Below are positions 56,199 to 64,000 of a DNA stretch of 64,000 bases, piece by piece. The stretch spans positions 4,340,001 through 4,404,000 of the forward strand of contig CP036296.1 of NCBI GenBank assembly GCA_007751255.1, read 5' to 3'. This DNA comes from Engelhardtia mirabilis. GTDB taxonomy: Bacteria; Planctomycetota; UBA1135; GCA-002686595. Under the pieces are notes generated by a model. That model searched no databases. It had not been told where the DNA came from and worked only from the letters and a program-made list of their open reading frames with translations. Within the stretch, counting starts at the first letter, position 1; each line of letters starts with the position of its first letter. Both the position numbers and the translations under genes were made by a program.

Positions 56199-59100
56199 GT
56201 GACCTCGAAGAAGCGCGTCTACGATCTCGCCAAGGAATACGGCATGACCGGCCAGGATCTGGCCGCGAAGCTGCGCGAGATGGGCTTCGCCCAGGTGAAG
56301 AGCCATATGACGGCTCTTCCTGAGGCGGACCTGATGTTGATCGAGGGACGACTCGACGCCTACGGCTACAGCCGCAGCGGCGGCGATGCGTCGGCCGAGC
56401 CCGAGCCGGAGACCGGCGGTCTTGTGATCAAGCGCAAGAAGAAGCGCCGCAAGCCGGGTGAGGAAGAAGAGGTGGCAGCTCCCGTCGCCGCCGAGCCGGA
56501 GTCCGAGCCGCAGCCGGTCGCCTCGACCGAGCGCGGGGAATCGGAAGCCGCGACGCAGGCCACGGCCACCGAGTCGGCAGCCCCTCAAACGGCGGCGGAC
56601 GCGGGCCTTCACGACGATTCGGACACCGTGCTGGTGCCGGCGAGGTCAGCGAGTACCCCCACGCCCCAGGTTGCCGAGACGCCGTCGGCGCCGGAGCAAA
56701 CGGTCGCCAGTGTCGCTGCAACGGAACCATCGGTCGGCGAGCCCGCGGCTGCGGAGGCGACGTCGAAGGTGGCTGGCGCGCCGGAGTCCATCGACGCCGC
56801 TGGCGAGGGCCCGGCGACGGTCGATACGGCCGGTGCCGAACAGTCCCACGAGACGGAGTCCGCCCCGGCAAGGTCCGACGCGGCCACATCCCACGTGGCG
56901 TCGGAAGACTCGATCGGAGTTGAGAGCACACCGTCGGCGGCAGTTGAGTCGGCGGCAGCTGAGTCGGCGGCAGCTGAGTCGGCGGCAGCTGAGTCGGCGG
57001 CAGTTGAGTCGGCCGCAGTTGAGTCGGCCGGAGCGGAACCGGCCAGTGCCGGTGCAGGGGCCCCCGCCGCGGCTGCGTCGCCCGACGAGGCCGCCGCTGC
57101 ATCGCCATCGGCCGCCGCAACACCGGCGGCAACAACTTCAGCGTCAGCCACACCGGCTGCTTCGACCCCCTCGGCGGTCCCGTCCGCAGCGCCTTCCGAT
57201 CGCGTAGGAGCCCCGGCGCACTCCACTGGAGCAGCGGCCGGAGCGCAGGCCCCGACGGCCGGTCAGGGAGCGGCGGACCGCGCGCGCCCTGCCGCTGCCG
57301 CTGCCGCTGCCAAACCCGAAGCCGGCCCCGCTGACGGCGGGGAAGCCAAGCCTGCCGCCGCCCGGGCCAAGACCGCGGCCGCGAGTGGCGAAGTCACTCC
57401 GGTCAAGCCCGCTGCAGGCGAGGACTCCGACATCGTTCGCCCCTCGTCCAAGCGACGTCAGGGCAAGGTCGTCGGGTTCATCGACCTCTCGAAGCTGCAG
57501 ACCGACAAGCCCGTGCGTCGCGAGTCGCGCCGGCACCGCTCGGCTGACGACCAACCGGCGCCCAACGTCCAGCCGACCTTCGGGAAGGACCGTAAGCGCG
57601 CCCTCTCGCGCTCCGGCGACGTCCAGCGGGGCGACCTGACAGCCGCCCAGCTACGCGAGCGCGAAGCCGGTCGATTCCTGCGTCGCCAGCGCCCCCAGCA
57701 CGGCGGCGCCGGTCGCGGTCGCGGCGGCGGACGGCACCACGCCGGTCCCTCGATCTCGCCCTCGCGGGGCGGCACGGTCACCGTCGAGCACCCGCTCACG
57801 ATCAAGAAGCTGGGCGAGGTGCTCTCGGTCAAGTCGAACGAGCTGCTCAAGACCGCCTTCCGGATGCTCGGCTTCGGTGCCGTCAACATCAACACGAACA
57901 TCGACGAGGACACGGCGGTGCTGCTGGCCGCCGAGTACGAGGTCGATCTCGAGGTCACGCGCGAGATCGCGGCCGAGGAGGCTCTGCTCTCCCAGCTCGA
58001 TCAGAAGCGGCAGGCGATCGACGAGGAGGACCTGGTCCTGCGCCCGCCCACGGTCGCGATCATGGGCCACGTCGACCACGGCAAGACGACGCTGATCGAC
58101 TCGATCCGCGCCAGCCGCATCGCCGACGGGGAATCCGGCGGCATCACGCAGCACATCGGTGCCTATCAGGTCGAGACCAAGGCCGGTCACAAGGTGACCG
58201 TGATCGACACCCCGGGCCACGCGGCCTTCACCTCGATGCGCGCCCGCGGCGCCTCGGCGGTGGACATCGCGATCCTGGTGGTGGCGGCCGACGACGGCGT
58301 GAAGCCCCAGACCGAAGAGGCCGTCAACCACGCCAAGGCGGCGGGGACGCCCCTGATCGTCGCGATCAACAAGTGCGACAAGCCCGAGGCCAACCCCGAC
58401 AAGGTCATGAACGAGCTCTCCGGGCTCGGACTGATCCCCGAGGAATGGGGTGGGACCACGGCCATGCTGAAGATCAGCGCGCTCAAGAGCGAGGGCATCG
58501 ACGAGCTGCTCGAGCGGGTGTTCCTCGAGGGCGAACTGCTCGACCTGCGCTGCCACCCCACCGGTCCGGCCGCGGGCGTCGTGCTCGAAGCCGAGGTCCA
58601 GCAGGGCCGCGGCATCGTCGCCCACCTCCTGATCCAGGACGGCAGCCTCGAGCAGGGCCAGGTGATTCTGGCCGGCGAGGGCTACGGCAAGGTGCGCTCG
58701 ATCCAAGACGACCGCGGCAAGACGATCAAGTCCGCCGGCCCGGCCACTCCGGTCGAGGTCAGTGGTCTCGACAAGCTGCCCGGTGTCGGCGAGCGCTTCC
58801 ACGTGGTCCCGGACCTCCAGGACGCCAAGCAGGTCGCCGAAGAGCGCGCCCACTCGAACCGCATGGTCTCCCTGGCGGAGCGCCAGGCGGTCAGCCGCGA
58901 GAACCTGTTCGAAGCGGTGGCCCAGGCCGACAAGAGCGTCGTCAACCTGATCGTCAAGGGCGACGTGCAGGGCTCGGTCGAGGTGCTCAAGGCCCAGCTC
59001 GCGGAGCTCGTCCACGACGAGGTCGTGGTCAAGGTGCTGCACGCCGGTGTCGGCGCGATCGCCGAGAGCGACGTCGACCTGGCCACCACCTCGGACGCGA

Positions 59101-59546
59101 CCATCATCGCGTTCCACGTGGGCACCAACCCCAAGGCCCGACAGTTGGCCGAGCGCGGCGGGGTTCAGATCCGCAACTACAACGTCATCTACGAGGTTCT
59201 CGACGACGTCCGCTTGATGATGGAGGGCGAGCTTTCGCCGGACATCAGCGAGCAGATCACCGGCCACGTCGAGATTCGTCGGCTCTTCAAGTCCTCGCGC
59301 ATCGGCAACATCGCCGGCTCGTACGTCTTGGACGGCAAGATCATGCGTGACAGCAAGGTGCGCCTGATGCGCGACAGCAAGGTCGTCTGGACCGGCGAGA
59401 TCGGGACCTTGCGACGGGAATCCGACGACGCCAAGGAGGTCCGCGAGGGCTTCGAGTGCGGCATCGTCCTGCGCAACTACAACGACATCCAGGAGGGGGA
59501 TGTCATCGAGGCCTTCCGCCTGGTCGAGACCAAGCGGAAGATCTGA
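56199..59546 (+). CDS. infB: Translation initiation factor IF-2, with a long low-complexity linker
   Basis: 1115 residues, GTG start with no Shine-Dalgarno. An N-terminal IF2_N subdomain occupies 1-55 (RVYDLAKEYGMTGQDLAAKL). Residues about 60-410 are an Ala/Pro/Ser/Glu linker, including six copies of a 5-residue AVESA-type unit. A second IF2_N-like part lies near 530-580. The GTPase domain follows, with GHVDHGKTT (about 623), DTPGH and NKCD, then domains II-IV. All G motifs are intact. It is longer than E. coli IF-2 (890), mostly in the linker. Confidence 0.96.
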   Translation: MTSKKRVYDLAKEYGMTGQDLAAKLREMGFAQVKSHMTALPEADLMLIEGRLDAYGYSRSGGDASAEPEPETGGLVIKRKKKRRKPGEEEEVAAPVAAEPESEPQPVASTERGESEAATQATATESAAPQTAADAGLHDDSDTVLVPARSASTPTPQVAETPSAPEQTVASVAATEPSVGEPAAAEATSKVAGAPESIDAAGEGPATVDTAGAEQSHETESAPARSDAATSHVASEDSIGVESTPSAAVESAAAESAAAESAAAESAAVESAAVESAGAEPASAGAGAPAAAASPDEAAAASPSAAATPAATTSASATPAASTPSAVPSAAPSDRVGAPAHSTGAAAGAQAPTAGQGAADRARPAAAAAAAKPEAGPADGGEAKPAAARAKTAAASGEVTPVKPAAGEDSDIVRPSSKRRQGKVVGFIDLSKLQTDKPVRRESRRHRSADDQPAPNVQPTFGKDRKRALSRSGDVQRGDLTAAQLREREAGRFLRRQRPQHGGAGRGRGGGRHHAGPSISPSRGGTVTVEHPLTIKKLGEVLSVKSNELLKTAFRMLGFGAVNINTNIDEDTAVLLAAEYEVDLEVTREIAAEEALLSQLDQKRQAIDEEDLVLRPPTVAIMGHVDHGKTTLIDSIRASRIADGESGGITQHIGAYQVETKAGHKVTVIDTPGHAAFTSMRARGASAVDIAILVVAADDGVKPQTEEAVNHAKAAGTPLIVAINKCDKPEANPDKVMNELSGLGLIPEEWGGTTAMLKISALKSEGIDELLERVFLEGELLDLRCHPTGPAAGVVLEAEVQQGRGIVAHLLIQDGSLEQGQVILAGEGYGKVRSIQDDRGKTIKSAGPATPVEVSGLDKLPGVGERFHVVPDLQDAKQVAEERAHSNRMVSLAERQAVSRENLFEAVAQADKSVVNLIVKGDVQGSVEVLKAQLAELVHDEVVVKVLHAGVGAIAESDVDLATTSDATIIAFHVGTNPKARQLAERGGVQIRNYNVIYEVLDDVRLMMEGELSPDISEQITGHVEIRRLFKSSRIGNIAGSYVLDGKIMRDSKVRLMRDSKVVWTGEIGTLRRESDDAKEVREGFECGIVLRNYNDIQEGDVIEAFRLVETKRKI
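56943..57032 (+). repeat. 15-bp in-frame tandem repeat in infB, six copies
   Basis: The unit GTTGAGTCGGCGGCA and close variants (GCTGAGTCGGCGGCA; GTTGAGTCGGCCGCA) recur six times without interruption. They encode (V/A)ESAA repeats in the disordered linker of IF-2. Copies 2-4 are identical, indicating recent duplication. Confidence 0.95.
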
Positions 59547-59564
59547 GCCGCGGCGGGGGTGGCT

Positions 59565-59584
59565 GGCGTGCCTCGCGGCACGCC
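59565..59584 (+). terminator. Tetraloop hairpin between infB and rbfA
   Basis: A perfect 8-bp stem GGCGTGCC / GGCACGCC with a TCGC loop, starting 18 bases after the infB stop and about 100 bases before rbfA. No U-tract. It may cause partial termination or mark an RNA processing site. Confidence 0.5.
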
Positions 59585-59684
59585 GCCGCCCCGCGCGCGA
59601 CTCGCTCGAGGCTACTGCCCTGTAACGACCCAGGCGGGAACGCCCCAAGCGGTAGCGCCCCACGGAGTAGGAACTCAGGCAGAC

Positions 59685-60155
59685 ATGGCCAACCCCCGCA
59701 CCATCGCGAAGCTCCAGGCCCGGATCCTCGAACGCGCAGCCTATTGCGTGGAGTTCGAGCTCAACGATCCGCGGGTGGGCATGATCACGCTCACTCGCTG
59801 CGAGCTGTCCAGTGACCTGGCCCACGCGAAGATCTTCTTCACGGTTCTGGGCGGACCGACGGAGCGGCGCAAGACCGAGCGGGCCCTGGAGTCCGCCGCG
59901 GGCTTCGTGCAGCGCCAGCTCGGGCGGGTCCTGCGTACGCGCAAGATCCCGCGCGTGCGCTGGGCCTTCGACGAGTCCGTCGAATACGCCGACGAAATGG
60001 ATCGCATGATCCGCGAGGCCCTGCAGCGGGACCAGCAGATCCGCCCTCGGGGCCACGAGGACGAGGGCCCCGCCCTCGACGACCCGCTCGAGGAGGACGA
60101 GTTGGACCGCGAGGTGGAGGAGTTTCTCGAGGCCCGGGACGAAGAGGCGGACTGA
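59685..60155 (+). CDS. rbfA: Ribosome-binding factor A
   Basis: 156 residues. It helps mature the 30S subunit and binds 16S rRNA. The family pattern is clear: FELNDPRVGMITLTRCELSS, then LAHAKIFFTVLG, FVQRQLGRVLRTRKIPRVRW and FAFDESVEYADEMDRMI-like helices. The C-terminus is an acidic tail. ATG at 59685 matches the family start; the upstream extension is unlikely. It follows infB as in most bacteria, but truB does not follow it. Confidence 0.94.
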   Translation: MANPRTIAKLQARILERAAYCVEFELNDPRVGMITLTRCELSSDLAHAKIFFTVLGGPTERRKTERALESAAGFVQRQLGRVLRTRKIPRVRWAFDESVEYADEMDRMIREALQRDQQIRPRGHEDEGPALDDPLEEDELDREVEEFLEARDEEAD

Positions 60156-60161
60156 AGGCCA

Positions 60162-60177
60162 CCCGATCTGAATCGGG
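60162..60177 (+). terminator. Hairpin after rbfA
   Basis: CCCGAT (60162-60167) and ATCGGG (60172-60177) form a perfect 6-bp stem with a CTGA loop, 6 bases after the rbfA stop. No U-tract. It is the third hairpin following a gene of this operon. Confidence 0.4.
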
Positions 60178-60207
60178 GATTCGCACCGATCGACTACACC
60201 GTTCCAA

Positions 60208-63200
60208 GTGAACGGGATCGGATCAGAAGTGACGCAGCTTTCCGGTTACGAGATCGAGCGCGAGCTCGGCGCCGGCGCCGGGGGGCGCGTGCTGCTGGCC
60301 CGCGCCACGCGGTCGATCGACCGCGTCTCCGCGGGCGATCTGGTAGCGCTCAAGGTCCCCTCGGCCGAGGGTGCGGAGCGCGCTCGCCAAGTCGAGGCCC
60401 TGGCTCGGGAGGCCGCCGTCGCGCGACGGGTTCGGCACCCCTCGCTGGTGCGCGTACTGGCCTTCCGCGAGGACGCGGAGCTGCCCTACCTGTCGATGGT
60501 CTGGGTTCCCGGCGCGACCCTGTCCGAGGTCCTGGCCGAGGGCGAGCCCCTGCCGGAGCCTCGACTGCGCGAGATCGGCGCCGACCTGGGCTCCGCCCTG
60601 GCTGCGCTGCACGCCCACGACCTGGTGCACGGCGACGTCAAGCCCGAGAACGTGCGGCTCGATGCCGAGGGTCGCGCGGTCCTGATCGACCTGGGCTTCG
60701 CCCGGGACGCCAGCCTGGACGGCGAGGGCGGCCTCCCCGGCACCCTGGCCTTCCTCGCGCCGGAGTTCCTCTCCGGCGGCCGCTCAGGTCCGCCCAGCGA
60801 TGTCTTTGCGCTAGGCGCCGTCCTCTACCTGCTCGCCACCGGACACCACCCCTTCGGCGCAGACGATGGCGAGACCTCCGACCTACTGGCCGCGTTGGCG
60901 ACGGCGCGGGTCGTCCCCGCGTCGCGTCATGTGCCCGAGCTGAGTCCCCTGCTGGACGCGCTCCTGGATGCTTGCCTGCGGCGGAGTCCGAGCGAGCGAC
61001 CCACTGCGGAAGCCTTGGCCGGCATCTTGCACGAGGGCGAGGAGAGCGGCTGGTGGCGGGCGAGGGTGCAGCAATCCCTGGGCTCCGGCGGCGGACCCGG
61101 AGCCCTGCGAGCCGAGAGCCACCGCCTGCAGTTCGTCGGCAGACGCGACGAGCTCCGCGGCTTGAGCCAGGCCTACACCCAAGTGCTGCGCGAGGGCCAG
61201 GGACTCGCGATCGCCCTGTCCGGGCCCGTAGGAATCGGCAAGACGCGTCTCGTCAGCGACCTGATCGAAACCCTGCGCGCCGGTGACTCGCCGTGCCTGT
61301 TCCTGCACGCGCGCTGCAGCGAGTTGACGGAGTCCCAGCGCTACGGCACGGCGATTCGATTGCTCGAGCATTGGCTGCAATTGCCTCCCCACCGCCCCCT
61401 CGGCCCGCGCGAGATCCAACTGCTCGAGCACCTGGTTCCGCCCCGCGATGCCGACGTGCTGCGTAGGGCACTGCTCGGAGACGGGGACGCCCCGGTTCAG
61501 GGCAGTGCGGCGGTCGCCCTCGCCGCCTGGATCGCGGCCCTGGCGGCCGGGCGACCGGTCGTGGTGCTGGTGGACGACCTGCACCTGGCCCACGCCGCGA
61601 CCCTGGAGGCCCTCGACCGCATGCTCGAGCGGTCGGCGGACAGCCGTCTGCTCTTGCTCCTGGCCTATGACGACGACCGTCCGCCGGCAGAACCCGCCGA
61701 GCTTGCGCGCCTGCTGGAGCACGCCCGGCGCCGCGCCGCCCAGGTCGACCTCGCCGGCACGATCCACATGGATCCCTTGACCGTCGAAGACGTCACCGAA
61801 CTCGTCACCCACCACTTCCACCACACCACGCCGCGCCTGCGACTGGGGCGCGTGCTGCACGAGCGCAGCCAGGGCAACCCGGGAATCCTCGAAGAGTTGT
61901 TGGTCGGTCTGGTCGACCGGGGCGAAGCCGCGCCGTTGGACGGCGAGCCCGGGCGCCTGCGCCTAGAGATCCAACCCGACCGGATCGCCCTGCCCGGATC
62001 GCTGCTGGTGACCATGCGCCAGCGCTACCGCGAGCTGGACCCGCTCATGCGCCGTTGGCTGGAGCGCTTGAGCGTGGTCGGCGGCCGTTTGGAGACCGAC
62101 TTCCTCTGCACCGCCTTCGCCCCGGCCACTGCGGCGGAGGTCGATGGCGCGCTGGAGGAGCTGGCGCGGCGCGGCTGGCTGGTCGCCAACGGCCCGCGCT
62201 ATCGCTTCGCCCGCGCCGCCCTGCGCGAGGCGGTCTACCGATCCCTTTCGCCGGACCGTCGCGTGCGCCTACACCGCATGGCGGCGCGCGCCTTGGCGAC
62301 GATCGAAGACGACCGCGACGTGGACTTCCAACGGGCCTACCACCTGCGCGCAGCCGGTGAGCAGCGTGAGCTGTTGGAGGCCGTCTGGTCCCTGCTGCCG
62401 CCCGACGATCGACGCGGCTCGCCCCACCGCCTCTTGCGACTGGCGCGCTGGGGGCTCGAGGCCCTCGACGCCCTCGGAAGGCCGGCGAGCCTTCGCAAGC
62501 GGGAACTGAACCTGCTGGAGCGCGGCCTGGGCGCCGCCGACCGCTTGGGAGAGCGCGAGCTGCAACGCCGTTGGCTGGACCGACTGGCCGAGCTGGCCAC
62601 CGGCACCGGCACCGACGCCGCCGAGGAGGCGACGGTCTACCTGCTGCACGGTCGCCACGCCTACTCGACCGGCGAGTTCGGCACCGCGCGGGGCATGCTC
62701 AGGAACGCCGTGGGCCTGGCCAAGAAGGCCCGCGACGCGCGCATCGAGGTCGAGGCGCTGCGCGGTTGGGCCCTGGTGGAGGCCGAATTCGCCTCCACTT
62801 CGCGCGCGCGCCAACTCGCCGCACGCGCCCTGAGCGCATCGGTCGAACCCGAGCAGCGGGCCCTCGCCCACCTGGTCAGCGCGCGGATCGAAGTGCTCGA
62901 CGATCGACTCGAACGCGCGCTCGACGACGTGCGCTCCGCCCTGGCCACCCTGCGTCTGGCGGGCCGCGAGGCACCCGGGATTCGGGCCGGGGCCTACCTG
63001 ATGCGCGCGCGGGTCTGGCGCGCGGCCGGACGCGTGAATCGCGCCCTGGCCTCGGCCCGCCGCGCCCAGGCCCTGGCACGGGAAGCCGGCGATCGCCGGC
63101 GCGAGGCCGAGGCTGCTGCCCGCATGGGCTGGCTGCTCTTGGACGCCGACCGCCCCGACGAGGCCGAGGCGCAGCTGCGCGAGGCACGGCTGGTGACCGA

Positions 63201-63699
63201 GGAGATCGAAGACCAGCGGGCGGGGGTCTTGGTCGACCTGTGGCTGGGCCTGCTCCTGTGCGAACAGCAGGTCGAGGGTGGACGCGCTTCGATCCAACGC
63301 GCCCTGGCAACCGCCGATGACATCGGCTACCACCGCGCGGAGGCCCTGGGCCGCGCCATCCTCGCGCGGGTCCAGTTGCTCGACGGCGACGACGCCGCGG
63401 CCCTGCGCAACTCCGACCGCGCCCACGAGTTGTCGGAGATCCACGGCTTGGAGCTGATCGACCGCATCGTGGTCGACGGCACCTGCGCCGTGATGCTGCG
63501 GCACGAAGACCGCGGGTCCGAGGCGGATGGATTGGTGCGGAGCCTGAGGCGACGCATCCGCCGTACCACTCGCAACATCAGGCGCCCCGACCTGCGCCTG
63601 GCGCTGGGGGCCTACACCGAGCGCCTGCTCGAGGCCGTCCTGACCCTGGACGGCCCCATCTACCCGCGCTCCACCGCCAACGTCGCGACATTGGACTGA
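60208..63699 (+). CDS. Ser/Thr kinase - AAA ATPase - TPR multidomain regulator
   Basis: 1163 residues, GTG start without Shine-Dalgarno. The kinase domain (13-275) has a glycine loop GAGAGGRV, Lys 49 in VALKV, HGDVKPEN (141-148, HGD instead of HRD), DLG (161-163) instead of DFG, and APEF. The catalytic Asp and metal ligands are kept, so activity is possible. The ATPase domain (305-620) begins FVGRRDELRGL and has Walker A GPVGIGKTR (339-347) and Walker B VVLVDDLHL. The C-terminal half is TPR-like helices. The layout resembles STAND-type and eukaryote-like signalling ATPases. No transmembrane helix is seen, so it is probably cytoplasmic. Its ligand is unknown. Confidence 0.88.
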   Translation: MNGIGSEVTQLSGYEIERELGAGAGGRVLLARATRSIDRVSAGDLVALKVPSAEGAERARQVEALAREAAVARRVRHPSLVRVLAFREDAELPYLSMVWVPGATLSEVLAEGEPLPEPRLREIGADLGSALAALHAHDLVHGDVKPENVRLDAEGRAVLIDLGFARDASLDGEGGLPGTLAFLAPEFLSGGRSGPPSDVFALGAVLYLLATGHHPFGADDGETSDLLAALATARVVPASRHVPELSPLLDALLDACLRRSPSERPTAEALAGILHEGEESGWWRARVQQSLGSGGGPGALRAESHRLQFVGRRDELRGLSQAYTQVLREGQGLAIALSGPVGIGKTRLVSDLIETLRAGDSPCLFLHARCSELTESQRYGTAIRLLEHWLQLPPHRPLGPREIQLLEHLVPPRDADVLRRALLGDGDAPVQGSAAVALAAWIAALAAGRPVVVLVDDLHLAHAATLEALDRMLERSADSRLLLLLAYDDDRPPAEPAELARLLEHARRRAAQVDLAGTIHMDPLTVEDVTELVTHHFHHTTPRLRLGRVLHERSQGNPGILEELLVGLVDRGEAAPLDGEPGRLRLEIQPDRIALPGSLLVTMRQRYRELDPLMRRWLERLSVVGGRLETDFLCTAFAPATAAEVDGALEELARRGWLVANGPRYRFARAALREAVYRSLSPDRRVRLHRMAARALATIEDDRDVDFQRAYHLRAAGEQRELLEAVWSLLPPDDRRGSPHRLLRLARWGLEALDALGRPASLRKRELNLLERGLGAADRLGERELQRRWLDRLAELATGTGTDAAEEATVYLLHGRHAYSTGEFGTARGMLRNAVGLAKKARDARIEVEALRGWALVEAEFASTSRARQLAARALSASVEPEQRALAHLVSARIEVLDDRLERALDDVRSALATLRLAGREAPGIRAGAYLMRARVWRAAGRVNRALASARRAQALAREAGDRRREAEAAARMGWLLLDADRPDEAEAQLREARLVTEEIEDQRAGVLVDLWLGLLLCEQQVEGGRASIQRALATADDIGYHRAEALGRAILARVQLLDGDDAAALRNSDRAHELSEIHGLELIDRIVVDGTCAVMLRHEDRGSEADGLVRSLRRRIRRTTRNIRRPDLRLALGAYTERLLEAVLTLDGPIYPRSTANVATLD

Positions 63700-63708
63700 G
63701 CACCTCGA

Positions 63709-63730
63709 CTGAGTCCGCCGATCGGCTCAG
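63709..63730. terminator. Hairpin between convergent genes at the right edge
   Basis: CTGAG (63709-63713) pairs with CTCAG (63726-63730), and CCG (63715-63717) with CGG (63723-63725), with one bulged T. It starts 10 bases after the kinase-ATPase stop and overlaps the stop codon of the opposing gene. Confidence 0.35.
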
Positions 63731-64000
63731 CCACGCACTTGGGCGGCGCCGTCGCGATCGGCCGGGCTGGCACCGACCAGCCGCTCGAGCCACCAACCCA
63801 GACGGTGGTGCCAGGACCGCTGCTCGAGCGTCGCGACCAGGTCCGGCAGCAGCCCCCGCCAATCGGCACCGGCGTAGCCGCGCAGGAAGCGGGGCAGGTC
63901 GGTTCGGCGCAAGAAGGCCCTGCCGCGGCCCTCACGGCGTCGCACCGAGCGCAAGAGCCGCGCGAGGTTCTGCAGCCGCGCAGCACGGTCGAGCTTGGGA
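63727..64000 (-). CDS. C-terminal fragment, possibly WaaP/InaA-like lipopolysaccharide kinase (cut by the right edge)
   Basis: The frame read from the window edge is open for about 90 codons and ends at 63727. Its sequence LDRAARLQNLARLLRSVRR, then FLRRTDLPRFLRGYAGADW, resembles the end of Kdo/WaaP and InaA-type kinases, where an arginine-rich (D/R)xxRFLxxY motif occurs. The active site lies outside the window, so the assignment is tentative. The putative partner is envelope glycolipid. No start is visible. Confidence 0.45.
   Translation of the reverse strand, partial: PKLDRAARLQNLARLLRSVRRREGRGRAFLRRTDLPRFLRGYAGADWRGLLPDLVATLEQRSWHHRLGWWLERLVGASPADRDGAAQVRG

Overview
The window is very GC-rich (by eye about 70%), almost fully coding, and has no recognisable tRNA, rRNA, CRISPR array, insertion sequence or prophage. 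The gene content points to a high-GC member of the Planctomycetota. The indicators are a MoxR/DUF58/von Willebrand cluster followed by secreted prenyltransferase-fold and PQQ-propeller proteins, several FG-GAP/CRTAC1-type secreted proteins, a Ser/Thr kinase fused to a formylglycine-generating-enzyme-like domain, a second giant kinase-ATPase, and few Shine-Dalgarno sequences before the first genes of operons. The genus cannot be fixed from the sequence alone.

Layout. 1-4085 (minus) is a tightly coupled metabolic block: panC, ispE, a DUF2520 oxidoreductase-like gene and a bifunctional aroD-aroE fusion cut by the left edge. The ispE, DUF2520 and aroDE junctions are 4-bp GTGA/ATGA overlaps. A MscS-type channel (4238-5461), a secreted subtilase (5979-7916) and a pssA-folK pair (8047-9416) follow on the minus strand. 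9597-13712 (plus) holds eno, an FtsB-like septal protein and a secreted beta-propeller protein.

14061-34111 (plus) is the centrepiece: nine collinear genes encoding a MoxR ATPase, a DUF58 protein, a BatA-like VWA membrane protein, a second VWA/GATase-like membrane protein, a 1500-residue PQQ/TPR secreted protein, a prenyltransferase-fold secreted protein, a DUF4175-like membrane protein, a 992-residue coiled coil and a Gln-rich exported protein, and then a tenth, a second prenyltransferase-fold protein. Most junctions overlap or nearly touch, in two blocks (15209-20780 and 20924-34111). The likely picture is a MoxR/VWA chaperone-like machine acting on a cell-envelope assembly. Its function is unknown.

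34237-46979 holds three FG-GAP/VCBS secreted proteins, the kinase-FGE fusion and a sugar nucleotidyltransferase. 47119-50894 (minus) has a gamma-carbonic-anhydrase-like protein, a CPBP protease-like membrane protein with altered catalytic residues, thiG, thiS and an RlmI-like methyltransferase. 50924-54414 (minus) couples a sigma-54 activator without receiver domain to an exported HEAT/TPR protein. 54803-60155 (plus) is nusA-infB-rbfA, with a strong hairpin just after each gene. 60208-63699 is a kinase-ATPase-TPR protein, and the right edge cuts a possible WaaP-like kinase.

Regulatory signals are inferences. They include hairpins without U-tracts after many stop codons, recurrent -10-like motifs (TGCTATNC, GTTAGG[T/C]T), possible leaderless starts for eno, nusA and rlmI, and two overlapping, mutually exclusive hairpins upstream of moxR.
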